The position numbers and the translations under genes are program-made. This document shows positions 43,142 through 52,027 of a stretch of DNA of 64,000 bases, piece by piece. The stretch is from RGIG9060 sp045645985. GTDB lineage: Bacteria > Spirochaetota > Spirochaetia > Treponematales > Treponemataceae. The DNA is taken from assembly GCA_045645985.1 (NCBI GenBank), contig JAZRJV010000032.1:35647-99646 (forward strand). The letters run 5' to 3'. Positions within the stretch are counted from its first letter, which is position 1; each line of letters starts with the position of its first letter. The notes beneath the pieces were generated by a model. That model saw only the letters and a program-made list of their open reading frames with translations. It did no database searches and was not told the DNA's origin.

Positions 43142-45046
43142 TTATCTTGGCGGAATTGTAATTATTGTACCAGAAACGATGTAGTCTGGATTTTCCAAGT
43201 TGTTATAATCTGCAATAAATTTATACAACCATGGATTTTTATAATAAGTTCCAGCAATATCCCAAAGAGTATCGCCCCACTTAATTTTGTACTCAACGCC
43301 TTTTAGTTTTTCTGGAATAACTTCAGGTTCTTTAGGAGTAACAACTGGAGCTTCTACGATAACAATTTCGTCTTCTTTGGCTTCTTCTTCAACAAGAATA
43401 TCAAGTTCTGCATCTTCTACAACAGGCTCAGTTGGAACAGGCACAGGGGCAACTTCTTCCACAACTGTTTCTTCTTGCCAAATTGAATTTTCTGAATTTT
43501 CATCTTTTCCTTTCAATTTTGAAGGAGTTAAGAATAAAATCAATAACAATGCAATTACACAAATAACTGCACAAAGACTACAAATCAAAACAGGAATTTT
43601 ACAACGCTTCTTTTCAGAAGACTCTTCTTCAACTGGGTCTACATACAAATCAGAGAAAGATAAATCTGGGCTTGGAATTGAATCATCCAAATCACCAGAG
43701 GTATCAACATTAGATGCAAAAGCATCTGTTTCTAACATATCATCATCAATATCCATATCATCACCTAAATCACCGTAATCGTTACCAATTCCAAAAAATC
43801 CGTCATCTTCTTCTAAGTCAGATTCGTCTTTATCAGCTTGTGCTGTTGGAATATCACTAAAATCTGGGAAAGCTTCTTCTGAAAGTTCTGTTTCTTGTGA
43901 AGCAAAATCATTTTCAACAGGAATGTCTATATCTGGCATATCTTCTAGTTCATCTGAAGTTTCAACTGCTGTGTCTTCTTCAAATGATGGCATATCATCC
44001 ATAGATGGAATATCATCTAATTCGTCAGATGTTTCAACTGCTGTATCTTCTTCAAACGATGGCATATCATCCATAGATGGAATGTCATCTAATTCGTCAG
44101 ATGTTTCAACTGCTGTATCTTCTTCAAACGATGGCATTTCGTCCATAGATGGAATTTCATCTAATTCGTCAGATTTTTCAACTGCTGTGTCTTCTTCAAA
44201 CGATGGCATATCATCCATAGATGGAATGTCATCTAATTCGTCAGATGTTTCAACTGCTGTGTCTTCTTCAAACGATGGCATTTCGTCCATAGATGGAATT
44301 TCATCAACAGGTGCAATAGTTGGGTCTTCTGCAACAAAATTATTCTCAAAGTCTAAATTATCTTCAGTGTTTTCTTCAATAATATCGTCTGAAACAACTT
44401 CTACAGGAGGTTCATCTTGTACAAGGTCGTCCATTGGCAATTCTGATTTTTCAAAATCGATATTTTCTTCAGATGAAGCAATTTCTTGAGATGATTCAGA
44501 GTCTTCAGAAAGTAATTCATCTACATCGCCAAAATCATCAAGATTTAAATCATCTGTTTCAGAAAGTTCACTAGCCATAACTTCCTCCTGTTCATCTACA
44601 ATATTGTTAGCAGATTCGTCAAGCAAAGAATCCTCTTCTTCATTATCGGCAGATTCTGCATCAATCATAGAAAAATCTGGAACAATCGTTCTTTCAGAAG
44701 AATCCAAAGTTACTAGAGAAACTTTTGTTTCACTACTTTCACCTGATTCACAATCTTCAATAGAAGCTGACAATACATTTTCTGCGTCAATTTCAATCTT
44801 GAGATTCAATGTTGGTGTTTCTTTAGGCCGAGGAAGCAAATTTTCAACTAACAAAGTATCCACATATTCAGCATCTTCCATATTATCAGAAGAAGAACGA
44901 TACAAATCCAACTGTACAGTTGTTTGGTCATCTCTGACTGTTGTGAGTTCAATTTTTTGTGACTGAGGTTTTCCCTCTTCTAAGATAGGATAAAAAGAAC
45001 CGTCTGCTAATTTTATCCCTATTTTATAATTTTCCATACTATTCAC
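43142..45046 (-). CDS. LysM domain membrane protein with acidic repeats
   Basis: A 634-residue protein. It begins with a cytoplasmic domain (about 1-100, YKIGIKLADGSFYPIL) followed by a long acidic region with five near-identical 24-residue repeats, a single TM near 480-502 (IPVLICSLCAVICVIALLLI), a Val/Glu/Pro-rich spacer and a C-terminal LysM (about 580-634, YKIKWGDTLWDIAGTYYKN). The LysM should bind peptidoglycan outside the membrane, tethering the acidic tail inside. The topology is inferred. It precedes the transglycosylase gene. Confidence 0.85.
   Translation of the reverse strand: MNSMENYKIGIKLADGSFYPILEEGKPQSQKIELTTVRDDQTTVQLDLYRSSSDNMEDAEYVDTLLVENLLPRPKETPTLNLKIEIDAENVLSASIEDCESGESSETKVSLVTLDSSERTIVPDFSMIDAESADNEEEDSLLDESANNIVDEQEEVMASELSETDDLNLDDFGDVDELLSEDSESSQEIASSEENIDFEKSELPMDDLVQDEPPVEVVSDDIIEENTEDNLDFENNFVAEDPTIAPVDEIPSMDEMPSFEEDTAVETSDELDDIPSMDDMPSFEEDTAVEKSDELDEIPSMDEMPSFEEDTAVETSDELDDIPSMDDMPSFEEDTAVETSDELDDIPSMDDMPSFEEDTAVETSDELEDMPDIDIPVENDFASQETELSEEAFPDFSDIPTAQADKDESDLEEDDGFFGIGNDYGDLGDDMDIDDDMLETDAFASNVDTSGDLDDSIPSPDLSFSDLYVDPVEEESSEKKRCKIPVLICSLCAVICVIALLLILFLTPSKLKGKDENSENSIWQEETVVEEVAPVPVPTEPVVEDAELDILVEEEAKEDEIVIVEAPVVTPKEPEVIPEKLKGVEYKIKWGDTLWDIAGTYYKNPWLYKFIADYNNLENPDYIVSGTIITIPPR
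43953..44305 (-). repeat. 72-base coding repeats in the LysM gene
   Basis: About five copies of a 72-base unit encode variants of SDELDDIPSMDDMPSFEEDTAVE. Copies are nearly identical in DNA, with third-base and a few codon changes (DD/DE, ETS/EKS). The high identity indicates recent expansion, and copy number is likely to vary between strains. Confidence 0.92.
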
Positions 45047-45095
45047 CTTAGTTTAATGGTATTATGCTTATCAAATATTGTCAACGCTTTTTTTC

Positions 45096-45124
45096 TTGAC
45101 AGTAATCAAAAGGATTGACATAAT
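45096..45124 (+). promoter_or_regulatory. Promoter of the TPR gene
   Basis: TTGACA (45096-45101), a 17-base spacer and CATAAT (45119-45124). The ATG at 45133 starts eight bases after the -10 box, which predicts a leaderless transcript. Confidence 0.75.
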
Positions 45125-45132
45125 AGTATATT

Positions 45133-46488
45133 ATGGATTCTTTATTTCCTATTTTGATTGCTATAATCATAGTTGCCGTTTTTGGAATAATTCTCTCCCT
45201 TGCTTTAGGTTCAAAATCTAAAGGTGATAAAAGTGGAAAAAGACAAAAAGAACGACAAATCATCATTAAAGATGCTACAAAAAAACTAACCTCAGATCCT
45301 CATAATGTATCAGCTCTTACAGAACTTGGTAATTTGTATTACAAAGAGCATAATTGGCAAGGAGCATTTCCTTTATATTCAACATTGGCAAATCTTGCTT
45401 CCACAAGAGCAGGAATAAATTTAGCTGAAGTAAAACTTAGATGCGGAGTTTGTGCTACCAATCTCAATAAATACCAAGAAGCAACGAAATTTTTGCTTGA
45501 TGCACGAAAATTAAATCCTGATGTATTTGATGTAAATTTTTACCTTGGAAAAGTTCTTGTTGAACAAAAAGAAATTGAAAAAGCAATCCCTCTATTAAAG
45601 AAAGCAATAACAATCAATAATGATGTTCCTGAATGTTATGCTTTAATCGGAAAAGCTTACTATTTTTCAAAAAAATATAAAGAATCTTTGCCATACTTAA
45701 GGAAAGCACTTGATAGCAATCCTGAAGACAAAGAATTGCTTTTTTCTATGGCGGATGCTTTAAATGAATCAGGAACACCTGACAGAGCAATAAAAGTATT
45801 TATGCACTTGCGTCCAGACCCAGTTTATGGTGCACAAAGTTGTTTAGCAGCAGGTATCTTTCATACAAGATGCAATCAAAATGATGACGCAATTAAAGAC
45901 TTTGAAATCGGTATAAAACACGAAAATGCTCCGATAGATTTACTTCTAAACATAAAATACAGACTCGCACAATGTTATATAAAAGAATCTAATATGGTAG
46001 CGGGATTAAATTTATTAAAAAACATCCAGACAATTTATCCAAATTACAAAGATGTTCCAGCATTGATTACAAAATACCAAGAATTAAATCAAAACTCCAA
46101 CTTAAGAACATATATGATTGGAAATTCAAATGAGTTTGTTGCACTTTGCAGAAAAATAGCAAGTACATTCTTCAAAAAGTCCAGAACAAAAGTCATTGAT
46201 ATAAATGTTTCTGCCGATTACGCTGAACTTTTAACAGAAATTGATACAGACAAATGGCAAGAGGTAATTTCTTTCCGATTTTATCGTACAACAGGTTCAA
46301 CTGGCGAGCTTTATGTAAGAGATTTCCACGCAAAAATCAGGGATGAAAAAGCTGGGCGTGGAATTTGTTTTACAGCAGGAAATTTCTCTGACGAAGCAAG
46401 AAAATACATTGAAGGTCGTCCAATCGACTTAATTGAAAAAGCACAACTTTCAAAGATTCTTTCTTCACTTGAAATGAATTCACTTTAA
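45133..46488 (+). CDS. TPR membrane protein with C-terminal Mrr-like domain
   Basis: A 451-residue protein with an N-terminal TM (residues 3-26, FPILIAIIIVAVFGIILSLAL) and TPR-like repeats from about 45 to 320 (FYLGKVLVEQKEIEKAIPLL, YALIGKAYYFSKKYKESLPY). The C-terminal 115 residues resemble an Mrr-type restriction-endonuclease fold: VISFRFYRTTGSTGELYVRD, KAGRGICFTAGNFSDEARKY and IEGRPIDLIEKAQLSKIL. The usual catalytic QxK is replaced (SFRF), so it is probably not a nuclease and may only bind DNA. The TPR gene is divergent from the LysM gene. Confidence 0.75.
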   Translation: MDSLFPILIAIIIVAVFGIILSLALGSKSKGDKSGKRQKERQIIIKDATKKLTSDPHNVSALTELGNLYYKEHNWQGAFPLYSTLANLASTRAGINLAEVKLRCGVCATNLNKYQEATKFLLDARKLNPDVFDVNFYLGKVLVEQKEIEKAIPLLKKAITINNDVPECYALIGKAYYFSKKYKESLPYLRKALDSNPEDKELLFSMADALNESGTPDRAIKVFMHLRPDPVYGAQSCLAAGIFHTRCNQNDDAIKDFEIGIKHENAPIDLLLNIKYRLAQCYIKESNMVAGLNLLKNIQTIYPNYKDVPALITKYQELNQNSNLRTYMIGNSNEFVALCRKIASTFFKKSRTKVIDINVSADYAELLTEIDTDKWQEVISFRFYRTTGSTGELYVRDFHAKIRDEKAGRGICFTAGNFSDEARKYIEGRPIDLIEKAQLSKILSSLEMNSL

Positions 46489-46511
46489 TTGAAATTTTCA
46501 ATTATTTTTTT
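46487..46511 (+). terminator. Weak terminator-like palindrome after the TPR gene
   Basis: AATTGAAATTTTCAATT followed by ATTTTTTT. The stem is only about six base pairs and entirely A/T apart from one G-C, so the call is tentative. Confidence 0.35.
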
Positions 46512-46558
46512 ACGAGATTTTTGTATTTAAATTGATTTTCTCTTTTAGTTTGAAAAAA

Positions 46559-47221
46559 TTATGATTTTGGAATTACAACGAGATTCCGTTCGTTTTCTGT
46601 TAAAAATGGAACACGCAAAGGAAGAACATCCCACTTTGGAGCCCACTGAGCAATTCCTTCCATTTCTGCTTGTATTTTTTCCATTTTTGCCTTGTAAGCG
46701 GCAAGTTTTCCATTTGGTTTTAAGATTCTTAACAAAACTCGAATCATCTTTTTTTCTAAAGGTCTAAAAGCTCTAAAAACAACGATATCAAAACTATTTT
46801 GAGGAACTCGTTCTGCTTCCAAAGTTTTTACAGTAACATTTTCAAGTTGCAAAACTGCCCGACAATTTTCTAAAAAAGAACATCGCTTTGTCATTCTTTC
46901 AACAAGTGTAAAATGAATATCGTCAAAAACAATAGCAAGAGGAATTCCTGGCAACCCGCCACCAGTTCCCACATCAGCAATTTCTATTGAATCAGTTTGA
47001 GAAAGTTCTTTTATTTCTGCTATCAAATTTTTAAGATGAGAATAAGGCGCAAGACTGTCTAAAATATGGCGCACAACAATATCTTGGTGAGTATCTGCGC
47101 CCACCAAGTCATAAGCTGAGTTGAATAATTCTAATTCGTTAATATACGAATTGAGTTTTGGCAAAACTCTTTCAATAAGTTCTGCCGAAAACCCCAATTC
47201 TTCTAAACCTTGTTTTAACAT
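46559..47221 (-). CDS. rsmG: 16S rRNA m7G527 methyltransferase
   Basis: The 220-residue SAM-dependent enzyme methylates guanine 527 of 16S rRNA. DVGTGGGLPGIPLAIVF near residue 75 is the GidB/RsmG SAM-binding loop, with SFDIVVFRAFRPL and LAAYKAKM following as in the family. Loss of RsmG is known to give low-level streptomycin resistance. It begins nine bases after the acyl-CoA ligase stop and is probably cotranscribed with it. Confidence 0.95.
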   Translation of the reverse strand: MLKQGLEELGFSAELIERVLPKLNSYINELELFNSAYDLVGADTHQDIVVRHILDSLAPYSHLKNLIAEIKELSQTDSIEIADVGTGGGLPGIPLAIVFDDIHFTLVERMTKRCSFLENCRAVLQLENVTVKTLEAERVPQNSFDIVVFRAFRPLEKKMIRVLLRILKPNGKLAAYKAKMEKIQAEMEGIAQWAPKWDVLPLRVPFLTENERNLVVIPKS

Positions 47222-47230
47222 TAAAACTCT

Positions 47231-48958
47231 TTATTTATTGTAGTTTCGTTTTACTTTTTTGGTTGTAGTCATTTCAAGTGGCTCTTCCAAAATAGTAATC
47301 TTTGAGATTTTAGCATAAGGTGCTGCATCTTTGTTTACTTTTGCAACTAAATCGCTAATTGCAGCGTAAACTGGATCAACTGCTTCTGGAGTGTTTCGCA
47401 TTACATTAAGTTTTTTCATCAACTCTTCAGCTGGATAAATCAATGCTTCGATTCCTTCAGATTTTGTTGCTTCATCCATAATATAACCTTGAACTGTAAT
47501 TTGTTCAATATCTGTAAATAATTGGAAAGCATTTTCAATTTCTTCAGGGAATACGTTTTTTCCACCTTCTGTAACAATCATATTTTTTGCTCTACCTGCA
47601 AGATACAAGTAGTTTTCGCTATCAAGTTTTCCAAGGTCACCAGTTTTGAACCAACCGTCTTCTGTAAATACTTCAGCAGTTGCTTCTGGCATATTGTAAT
47701 AACCTTTCATTACCATTGGACCTTTTACCTGAACTTCACCAACGCCATTTTCATCAGGGTCTGCAATTCTCATTTCCATATGAGGAGCAAAGAATTGACC
47801 AACACTTTCAATTTTGAAATGTTCCATCGGATTCAAAGCGATAATTGGAGAAGTTTCTGTTAATCCATAACCTTGAATAAAATCAATTCCCAATTCTTGA
47901 TAAACCTTGAAAATACTTGGAGCAAGTGGACCACCTCCACAAATTGCTACGCGCAAAGTTGAAATACTTGCTTTTTCAAGAACAGCTTTGAAAATCTTTT
48001 TCCCAGGATTGAAACCGAAAACTTTTTTACAAAAATATGAAACGCCCATCAAAAATTTCATCAATCCGTTTACGATAGGACCTTTTTCTTTAATTCCTTT
48101 TAAAATTCCAGCTAAAAGTTTGTTAAAAAGCAAAGGAACACCAAGAAGCATTGTGATTTTACCTTCTCGAAGTTCTTTTAACATTCTAGAAACTGCCATT
48201 GATTTACCAAACACAACTTCTGCACCTGTAGAAATTGTTTCGATAAAAACAGCCAGCATTGTATATGAGTGATGAATTGGCAAAAGTGCGTAAAAAACAT
48301 CAGTTGGTAAAACTGTAAGATTTGTTTGTGCGATATAACAGTCAGAAACCAAGTTTTTGTGTGTTAGCATTACTCCTTTTGGATTTCCAGTTGTTCCAGA
48401 AGTAAAAAGAATTGCAGCCACATCATCTTCTGTAGGAAGTTCTGCTGTATATTCCTTATCATCTGATAAATTGTAAGCATAAAGTTCTGGATGTTTTTTG
48501 CTCAAAGAATAAACTTTTGTTCCCTGAGGATTTTCTGAAAAATATCCAAATTTTTCTTCATCAACAAAGAAAAGATTTGGTTTTGCAGCATTCAAAAGAT
48601 TAGAAATTTCTTTATCGTGTAGACCGTAATCAATAGGAACGATAATTCCACCTGCAAACAAAGTTGCAAGATAAACAGTTGCCCATTCTGGAGAGTTTTT
48701 TCCTGAAACTGCAACTCTATCACCTTTTTTCAAGCCTTGTGCCAAAATCCAGTTAGAAAGTTTTTTTACATTTGCTAAAACTTCTGTGTAAGTAAGTGTA
48801 ACTTTTTCAGGTTCAAAATCAGTAAAACAAGAATTGTTAGGATATCTTGAAACTGTAATTGAAAACATTTCTGGAAGTGTTGGCCATTCTCCAGTAAAAG
48901 CTTTTCCTCTAAATTCATCTAAAAATGCCCAAGGAAGTGTTTTTTCTTTTTTTGCCAT
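47231..48958 (-). CDS. Long-chain acyl-CoA ligase (AMP-forming)
   Basis: A 575-residue acyl-activating enzyme. ILFTSGTTGNPKGVMLTH near residue 185, YGLTETSPIIALN near 358, KTGDLGKLDSENYLYLAGR near 445 and the C-terminal TTTKKVKRNYNK, with the catalytic Lys, mark the FadD/long-chain group. It would activate exogenous or recycled fatty acids for phospholipid synthesis. It is the second acyl-CoA synthetase of the window, distinct from the MACS-type gene at the left. The chain preference is not visible. Confidence 0.92.
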   Translation of the reverse strand: MAKKEKTLPWAFLDEFRGKAFTGEWPTLPEMFSITVSRYPNNSCFTDFEPEKVTLTYTEVLANVKKLSNWILAQGLKKGDRVAVSGKNSPEWATVYLATLFAGGIIVPIDYGLHDKEISNLLNAAKPNLFFVDEEKFGYFSENPQGTKVYSLSKKHPELYAYNLSDDKEYTAELPTEDDVAAILFTSGTTGNPKGVMLTHKNLVSDCYIAQTNLTVLPTDVFYALLPIHHSYTMLAVFIETISTGAEVVFGKSMAVSRMLKELREGKITMLLGVPLLFNKLLAGILKGIKEKGPIVNGLMKFLMGVSYFCKKVFGFNPGKKIFKAVLEKASISTLRVAICGGGPLAPSIFKVYQELGIDFIQGYGLTETSPIIALNPMEHFKIESVGQFFAPHMEMRIADPDENGVGEVQVKGPMVMKGYYNMPEATAEVFTEDGWFKTGDLGKLDSENYLYLAGRAKNMIVTEGGKNVFPEEIENAFQLFTDIEQITVQGYIMDEATKSEGIEALIYPAEELMKKLNVMRNTPEAVDPVYAAISDLVAKVNKDAAPYAKISKITILEEPLEMTTTKKVKRNYNK

Positions 48959-49128
48959 AATAAATTCCTTAAAAATTATTTAAATCACTACTTTTATTCC
49001 AATAGTGAATAGATTGCCCTAATTTTTAGACACACAATTTACATAAATGGTTGCACAATAAGCATATGATTTTTTTATCAAAAATGCAAAAAAATATAAA
49101 AAAGATAGCAAAAATGCTAATTCTAGGA

Positions 49129-49134
49129 TATACT
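49129..49134 (+). promoter_or_regulatory. -10 box adjacent to the NlpC/P60 gene
   Basis: TATACT ends seven bases before the ATG, with no Shine-Dalgarno between (AACAACT). TAGCAA lies 17 bases upstream, matching the weak -35 in front of mazG. Confidence 0.5.
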
Positions 49135-49141
49135 AACAACT

Positions 49142-50332
49142 ATGAGATTGAAATCTTTATTTTTGATACTTTGTATCACTTTTTTAAATTATTTTTGTTT
49201 TGCACAAAGCATTCCTACAGAAACTAAAAGAAATTCACTTGTAGAAGAATGTAAAACATATATTGGAACTCCTTATCTTTACGGAGGATTAACAAAAGAC
49301 GGAATCGACTGTTCTGGACTTGTTTTTACAGCTGTAAGAGATTCCACAGGAATACAACTTCCGCGAACAGTAAAAGCATTATACTCTTTTGTACGAATCA
49401 TCCCTGATAGCGAAAAACAAAAAGGCGATTTAGTTTTCTTCAAAACAGTAGAATCAAAAATTTCACATGTTGGAATTTATATCGGCAAAAATCAATTCAT
49501 TCACTCTGTAAGTGATGGTCCAAATACGGGAGTTATCGTTTCGTCATTAAAAGAAAGTTATTGGAAAACTCGTTATGTAGGTGTTGGTTCTTATTTTCCT
49601 GCAGATAACGAAGCAGAAGAGATTTACATTGCATCAAACATAGAAACAAACGAAACAGAAGAAGACTCTTCAGTTGCAACTTCCACACCTGAAAAACCAG
49701 AACCTAAACATAAATCTGGAGAAGCAAAGCCAGAACCAAAAGAAAAACCTGAGCCTAAACATAAACCAGGAACCATAAAAACTTCAAAAACTGAAACAGA
49801 ACCTAGTCCTCTTCCTAAACATAAGCAAAAACCGAAAAAAAAAACAAGCACATTTGATGTAGACACTTCAGTTTTTATTAACTGGAATCTTTATACAACT
49901 GACCAATTTTTATTTAATGTAAGAGGTGTAACTTTACAGGCTCACGGTGTTTATAATAATTGGAATTTAAGACCTGGAATTGGAATTGATTTTAGATATG
50001 ACCCTAAAATGAATATTATTCAACTTCCACTATTTATATCCCTTACGCCAAGAGATTTTTTGAGAATTTACGCAGGACCAGTTTTAACTTTTGGAAAACC
50101 AATTTTAATTGGAACAAATGAAGAAATTAAAAGTTCTTTTTTTCCAGGGATTCTGGGATTTTCGTTACAAACACCAGCAATTCCAATGGGGAAAGTTGGA
50201 CTTAGATTTGTGCAAGATGTAAATTATACAATTTTTAACAAAACTAATAATTTTGCGCTAAGTTTATCAAATTCTCTTGTGGCAGGCTTAGTATTTCAGT
50301 CTGGGATAAGATTAGAATTTTACATCAACTAA
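49142..50332 (+). CDS. NlpC/P60 peptidase with C-terminal beta-rich domain
   Basis: A 396-residue exported protein. Signal peptide residues 1-21 end FCFAQ. The NlpC/P60 domain (about 30-160) has the catalytic Cys in GIDCSGLVFTA and His in KISHVGIYIG, as in D-glutamyl-diamino acid endopeptidases that cut peptidoglycan stem peptides. A Pro/Glu/Lys/His linker (PEPKHK repeats, about 180-235) leads to a beta-rich region (about 240-396) that may be a small barrel or surface domain. It is followed after 50 bases by a lipoprotein gene. Confidence 0.85.
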   Translation: MRLKSLFLILCITFLNYFCFAQSIPTETKRNSLVEECKTYIGTPYLYGGLTKDGIDCSGLVFTAVRDSTGIQLPRTVKALYSFVRIIPDSEKQKGDLVFFKTVESKISHVGIYIGKNQFIHSVSDGPNTGVIVSSLKESYWKTRYVGVGSYFPADNEAEEIYIASNIETNETEEDSSVATSTPEKPEPKHKSGEAKPEPKEKPEPKHKPGTIKTSKTETEPSPLPKHKQKPKKKTSTFDVDTSVFINWNLYTTDQFLFNVRGVTLQAHGVYNNWNLRPGIGIDFRYDPKMNIIQLPLFISLTPRDFLRIYAGPVLTFGKPILIGTNEEIKSSFFPGILGFSLQTPAIPMGKVGLRFVQDVNYTIFNKTNNFALSLSNSLVAGLVFQSGIRLEFYIN

Positions 50333-50382
50333 TAGGAGAAGATAAAAACTTTCACTAAAGAATAAGTTTTATCAAAATTTTT

Positions 50383-51081
50383 ATGAAAAAAATAACATTT
50401 ACTTTATCGATTTTTATTTTGCTTTCAATTTTATTTTCTTGCTCGCCATCTTTAAGAATTTTGATGAAAGATGATAATTCAACTGAATTTAATGTCTCCA
50501 TCACAAATACAGAAAGTTTTTTTTCAAACTTTTCAGCTTTTATGGATTTTTCCGAAGATAACTTTTATGACGACCAAGCCTTACAATTAAGCCTACAAGA
50601 TTTAGGTTTTACAGACATCTTCATTGAAACAAACACAAATACTGATATAAAAATTAACGCACAAATTCAAAATCAGAATTTTGCTGACGAAGAAAATCCT
50701 CTTTCAACTTTAATTTCTATAGCAGAAAATAATTTTACAATAAAAATAAATCCTACAAACATAATCGAACTTCTTTGCACAATTCCAGAAATTACTGATT
50801 ATCTTGATTTGTTGATGGCACCAGTTTACACAGGCGAAGAACTTTCAGAAAGTGAATATTTAGAACTTTTTGCTTCAGTTTACGGAGAATCTTTTGCAAA
50901 GGATTTTGAAAACACAAATTTATTACTTCAAATTGAAGTTTTGCAAAATATCAAGCAAATTCAAACAGAAAGCCAAAGTATCGGAACTGTTGAATTTTCC
51001 AACAAAACTGCAAAAATCAAAATTCCACTTTACAAGTTGCTTTGTAAACAAGATTTAACTTCTTTCAAAATTGAGTTTTAA
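50383..51081 (+). CDS. Lipoprotein of unknown function
   Basis: A 232-residue protein with a lipoprotein signal peptide ending LFSC (cysteine near residue 20). The mature part alternates short strands with Asn/Glu/Thr-rich turns and has no motif I recognise. Its start has no obvious ribosome-binding site immediately upstream; the gene lies 50 bases after the NlpC/P60 gene on the same strand and may be cotranscribed. Confidence 0.65.
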   Translation: MKKITFTLSIFILLSILFSCSPSLRILMKDDNSTEFNVSITNTESFFSNFSAFMDFSEDNFYDDQALQLSLQDLGFTDIFIETNTNTDIKINAQIQNQNFADEENPLSTLISIAENNFTIKINPTNIIELLCTIPEITDYLDLLMAPVYTGEELSESEYLELFASVYGESFAKDFENTNLLLQIEVLQNIKQIQTESQSIGTVEFSNKTAKIKIPLYKLLCKQDLTSFKIEF

Positions 51082-51123
51082 AATTTTTAGCTTTGGGCAA
51101 TTTTCTTTTTTGTCAAAAACTGA

Positions 51124-51129
51124 TATTAT
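51124..51129 (+). promoter_or_regulatory. -10 box adjacent to slyX
   Basis: TATTAT preceded by TGA, ending six bases before the slyX ATG, with no Shine-Dalgarno. It is another example of the close -10/ATG arrangement. No good -35 is seen. Confidence 0.45.
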
Positions 51130-51135
51130 TAACTT

Positions 51136-51339
51136 ATGAGTGAAGAAAGATTAACTTGCATCGAAACAAAACTTGCGTACCTTGAAGATTTTTTAAATCA
51201 ATTACAAGAAGTAACAGTTGAACAAGGAAATATAATCGAAAGATTAGTAAAAGAAAACAAAGCAATGTCTGTAAAAATCAAGGAATTATCTGATAATCAA
51301 GAAGGCGAAATTCCAAATATTCGTCCGCCACATTATTGA
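51136..51339 (+). CDS. slyX: SlyX family protein
   Basis: A 67-residue coiled-coil protein. The N-terminal RLTCIETKLAYLEDFLNQLQ has a strict heptad pattern, and the C-terminal RPPHY is the conserved end of SlyX proteins. The family's function is unknown despite wide distribution. It is a single gene flanked by a lipoprotein gene and convergent nth. The length fits (about 70). Confidence 0.88.
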   Translation: MSEERLTCIETKLAYLEDFLNQLQEVTVEQGNIIERLVKENKAMSVKIKELSDNQEGEIPNIRPPHY

Positions 51340-51370
51340 TTCTATAAAAAAGACAAAAGTCAAAAATCTA

Positions 51371-52027
51371 CTATAAATTTTGTTGACAAATGTCTTTTAT
51401 TAAACATTCGCTACATTTAGGATTTCGTGCTGTACAAACATAGCGCCCGTGTAAAATTAACCAATGATGTGCATGTTGCATATATTCATCAGGAATGATT
51501 TTTAGCAAATCTTTTTCGATAGATTCCGGCGTTGTTCCAAAAGAAAGCCCAATCCTTGGGGAAATTCGTAGTAAGTGAGTATCAACTGGCATTGTTTTTT
51601 CGCCATAAACAACATTCAAAATTACATTTGCAGTTTTTCTTCCAACTCCAGGAAGACTCATCAAATCTTCACGAGTTTTAGGAATTTCACTATTAAATTT
51701 TTCAATCAAAATTTTGCTTAAGGCAATTACATTTTTTGCTTTGTTTTTATAAAGCCCGATAGATTTTATATACTCGATTAAGCCTTCTTCACCTAATTCA
51801 AGCATTTTTTGTGGTGTATCAACTATTTTATATAAAGATTCAGTTGCTTTATTTACACTTTTGTCGGTAGCCTGTGCTGATAAAACCACAGAAACCAACA
51901 AAGTGTAATTATTTGTAGCAATTAACTCAGTTTTTGGAGCAGGATTTTCACTTTTGAATCTCTCAAAAAGCAAAATCACCTGCTCTTTTGACAAAACAGA
52001 AGAATCATCAAAATTATTTGATGGCAT
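51371..52027 (-). CDS. nth: Endonuclease III
   Basis: The 218-residue DNA glycosylase/AP lyase removes oxidised pyrimidines. The helix-hairpin-helix LPGVGRKTANVILN near residue 120 contains the catalytic Lys, and the Asp is in PVDTHLLRIS. A C-terminal C-x6-C-x2-C-x5-C cluster (CTARNPKCSECLIKDIC) binds 4Fe-4S. The N-terminus overlaps the 3' end of metK by 14 bases, so translation is coupled. Confidence 0.96.
   Translation of the reverse strand: MPSNNFDDSSVLSKEQVILLFERFKSENPAPKTELIATNNYTLLVSVVLSAQATDKSVNKATESLYKIVDTPQKMLELGEEGLIEYIKSIGLYKNKAKNVIALSKILIEKFNSEIPKTREDLMSLPGVGRKTANVILNVVYGEKTMPVDTHLLRISPRIGLSFGTTPESIEKDLLKIIPDEYMQHAHHWLILHGRYVCTARNPKCSECLIKDICQQNL

Noticed and set aside
43923..44489. 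Ser-rich open frame antisense to the LysM gene, and a possible CRISPR-like periodic array
   Set aside because: The periodicity comes from the 72-base coding repeats of the LysM gene; there are no unique spacers and the antisense frame is only Ser/Asp/Ile/Gly repeats.
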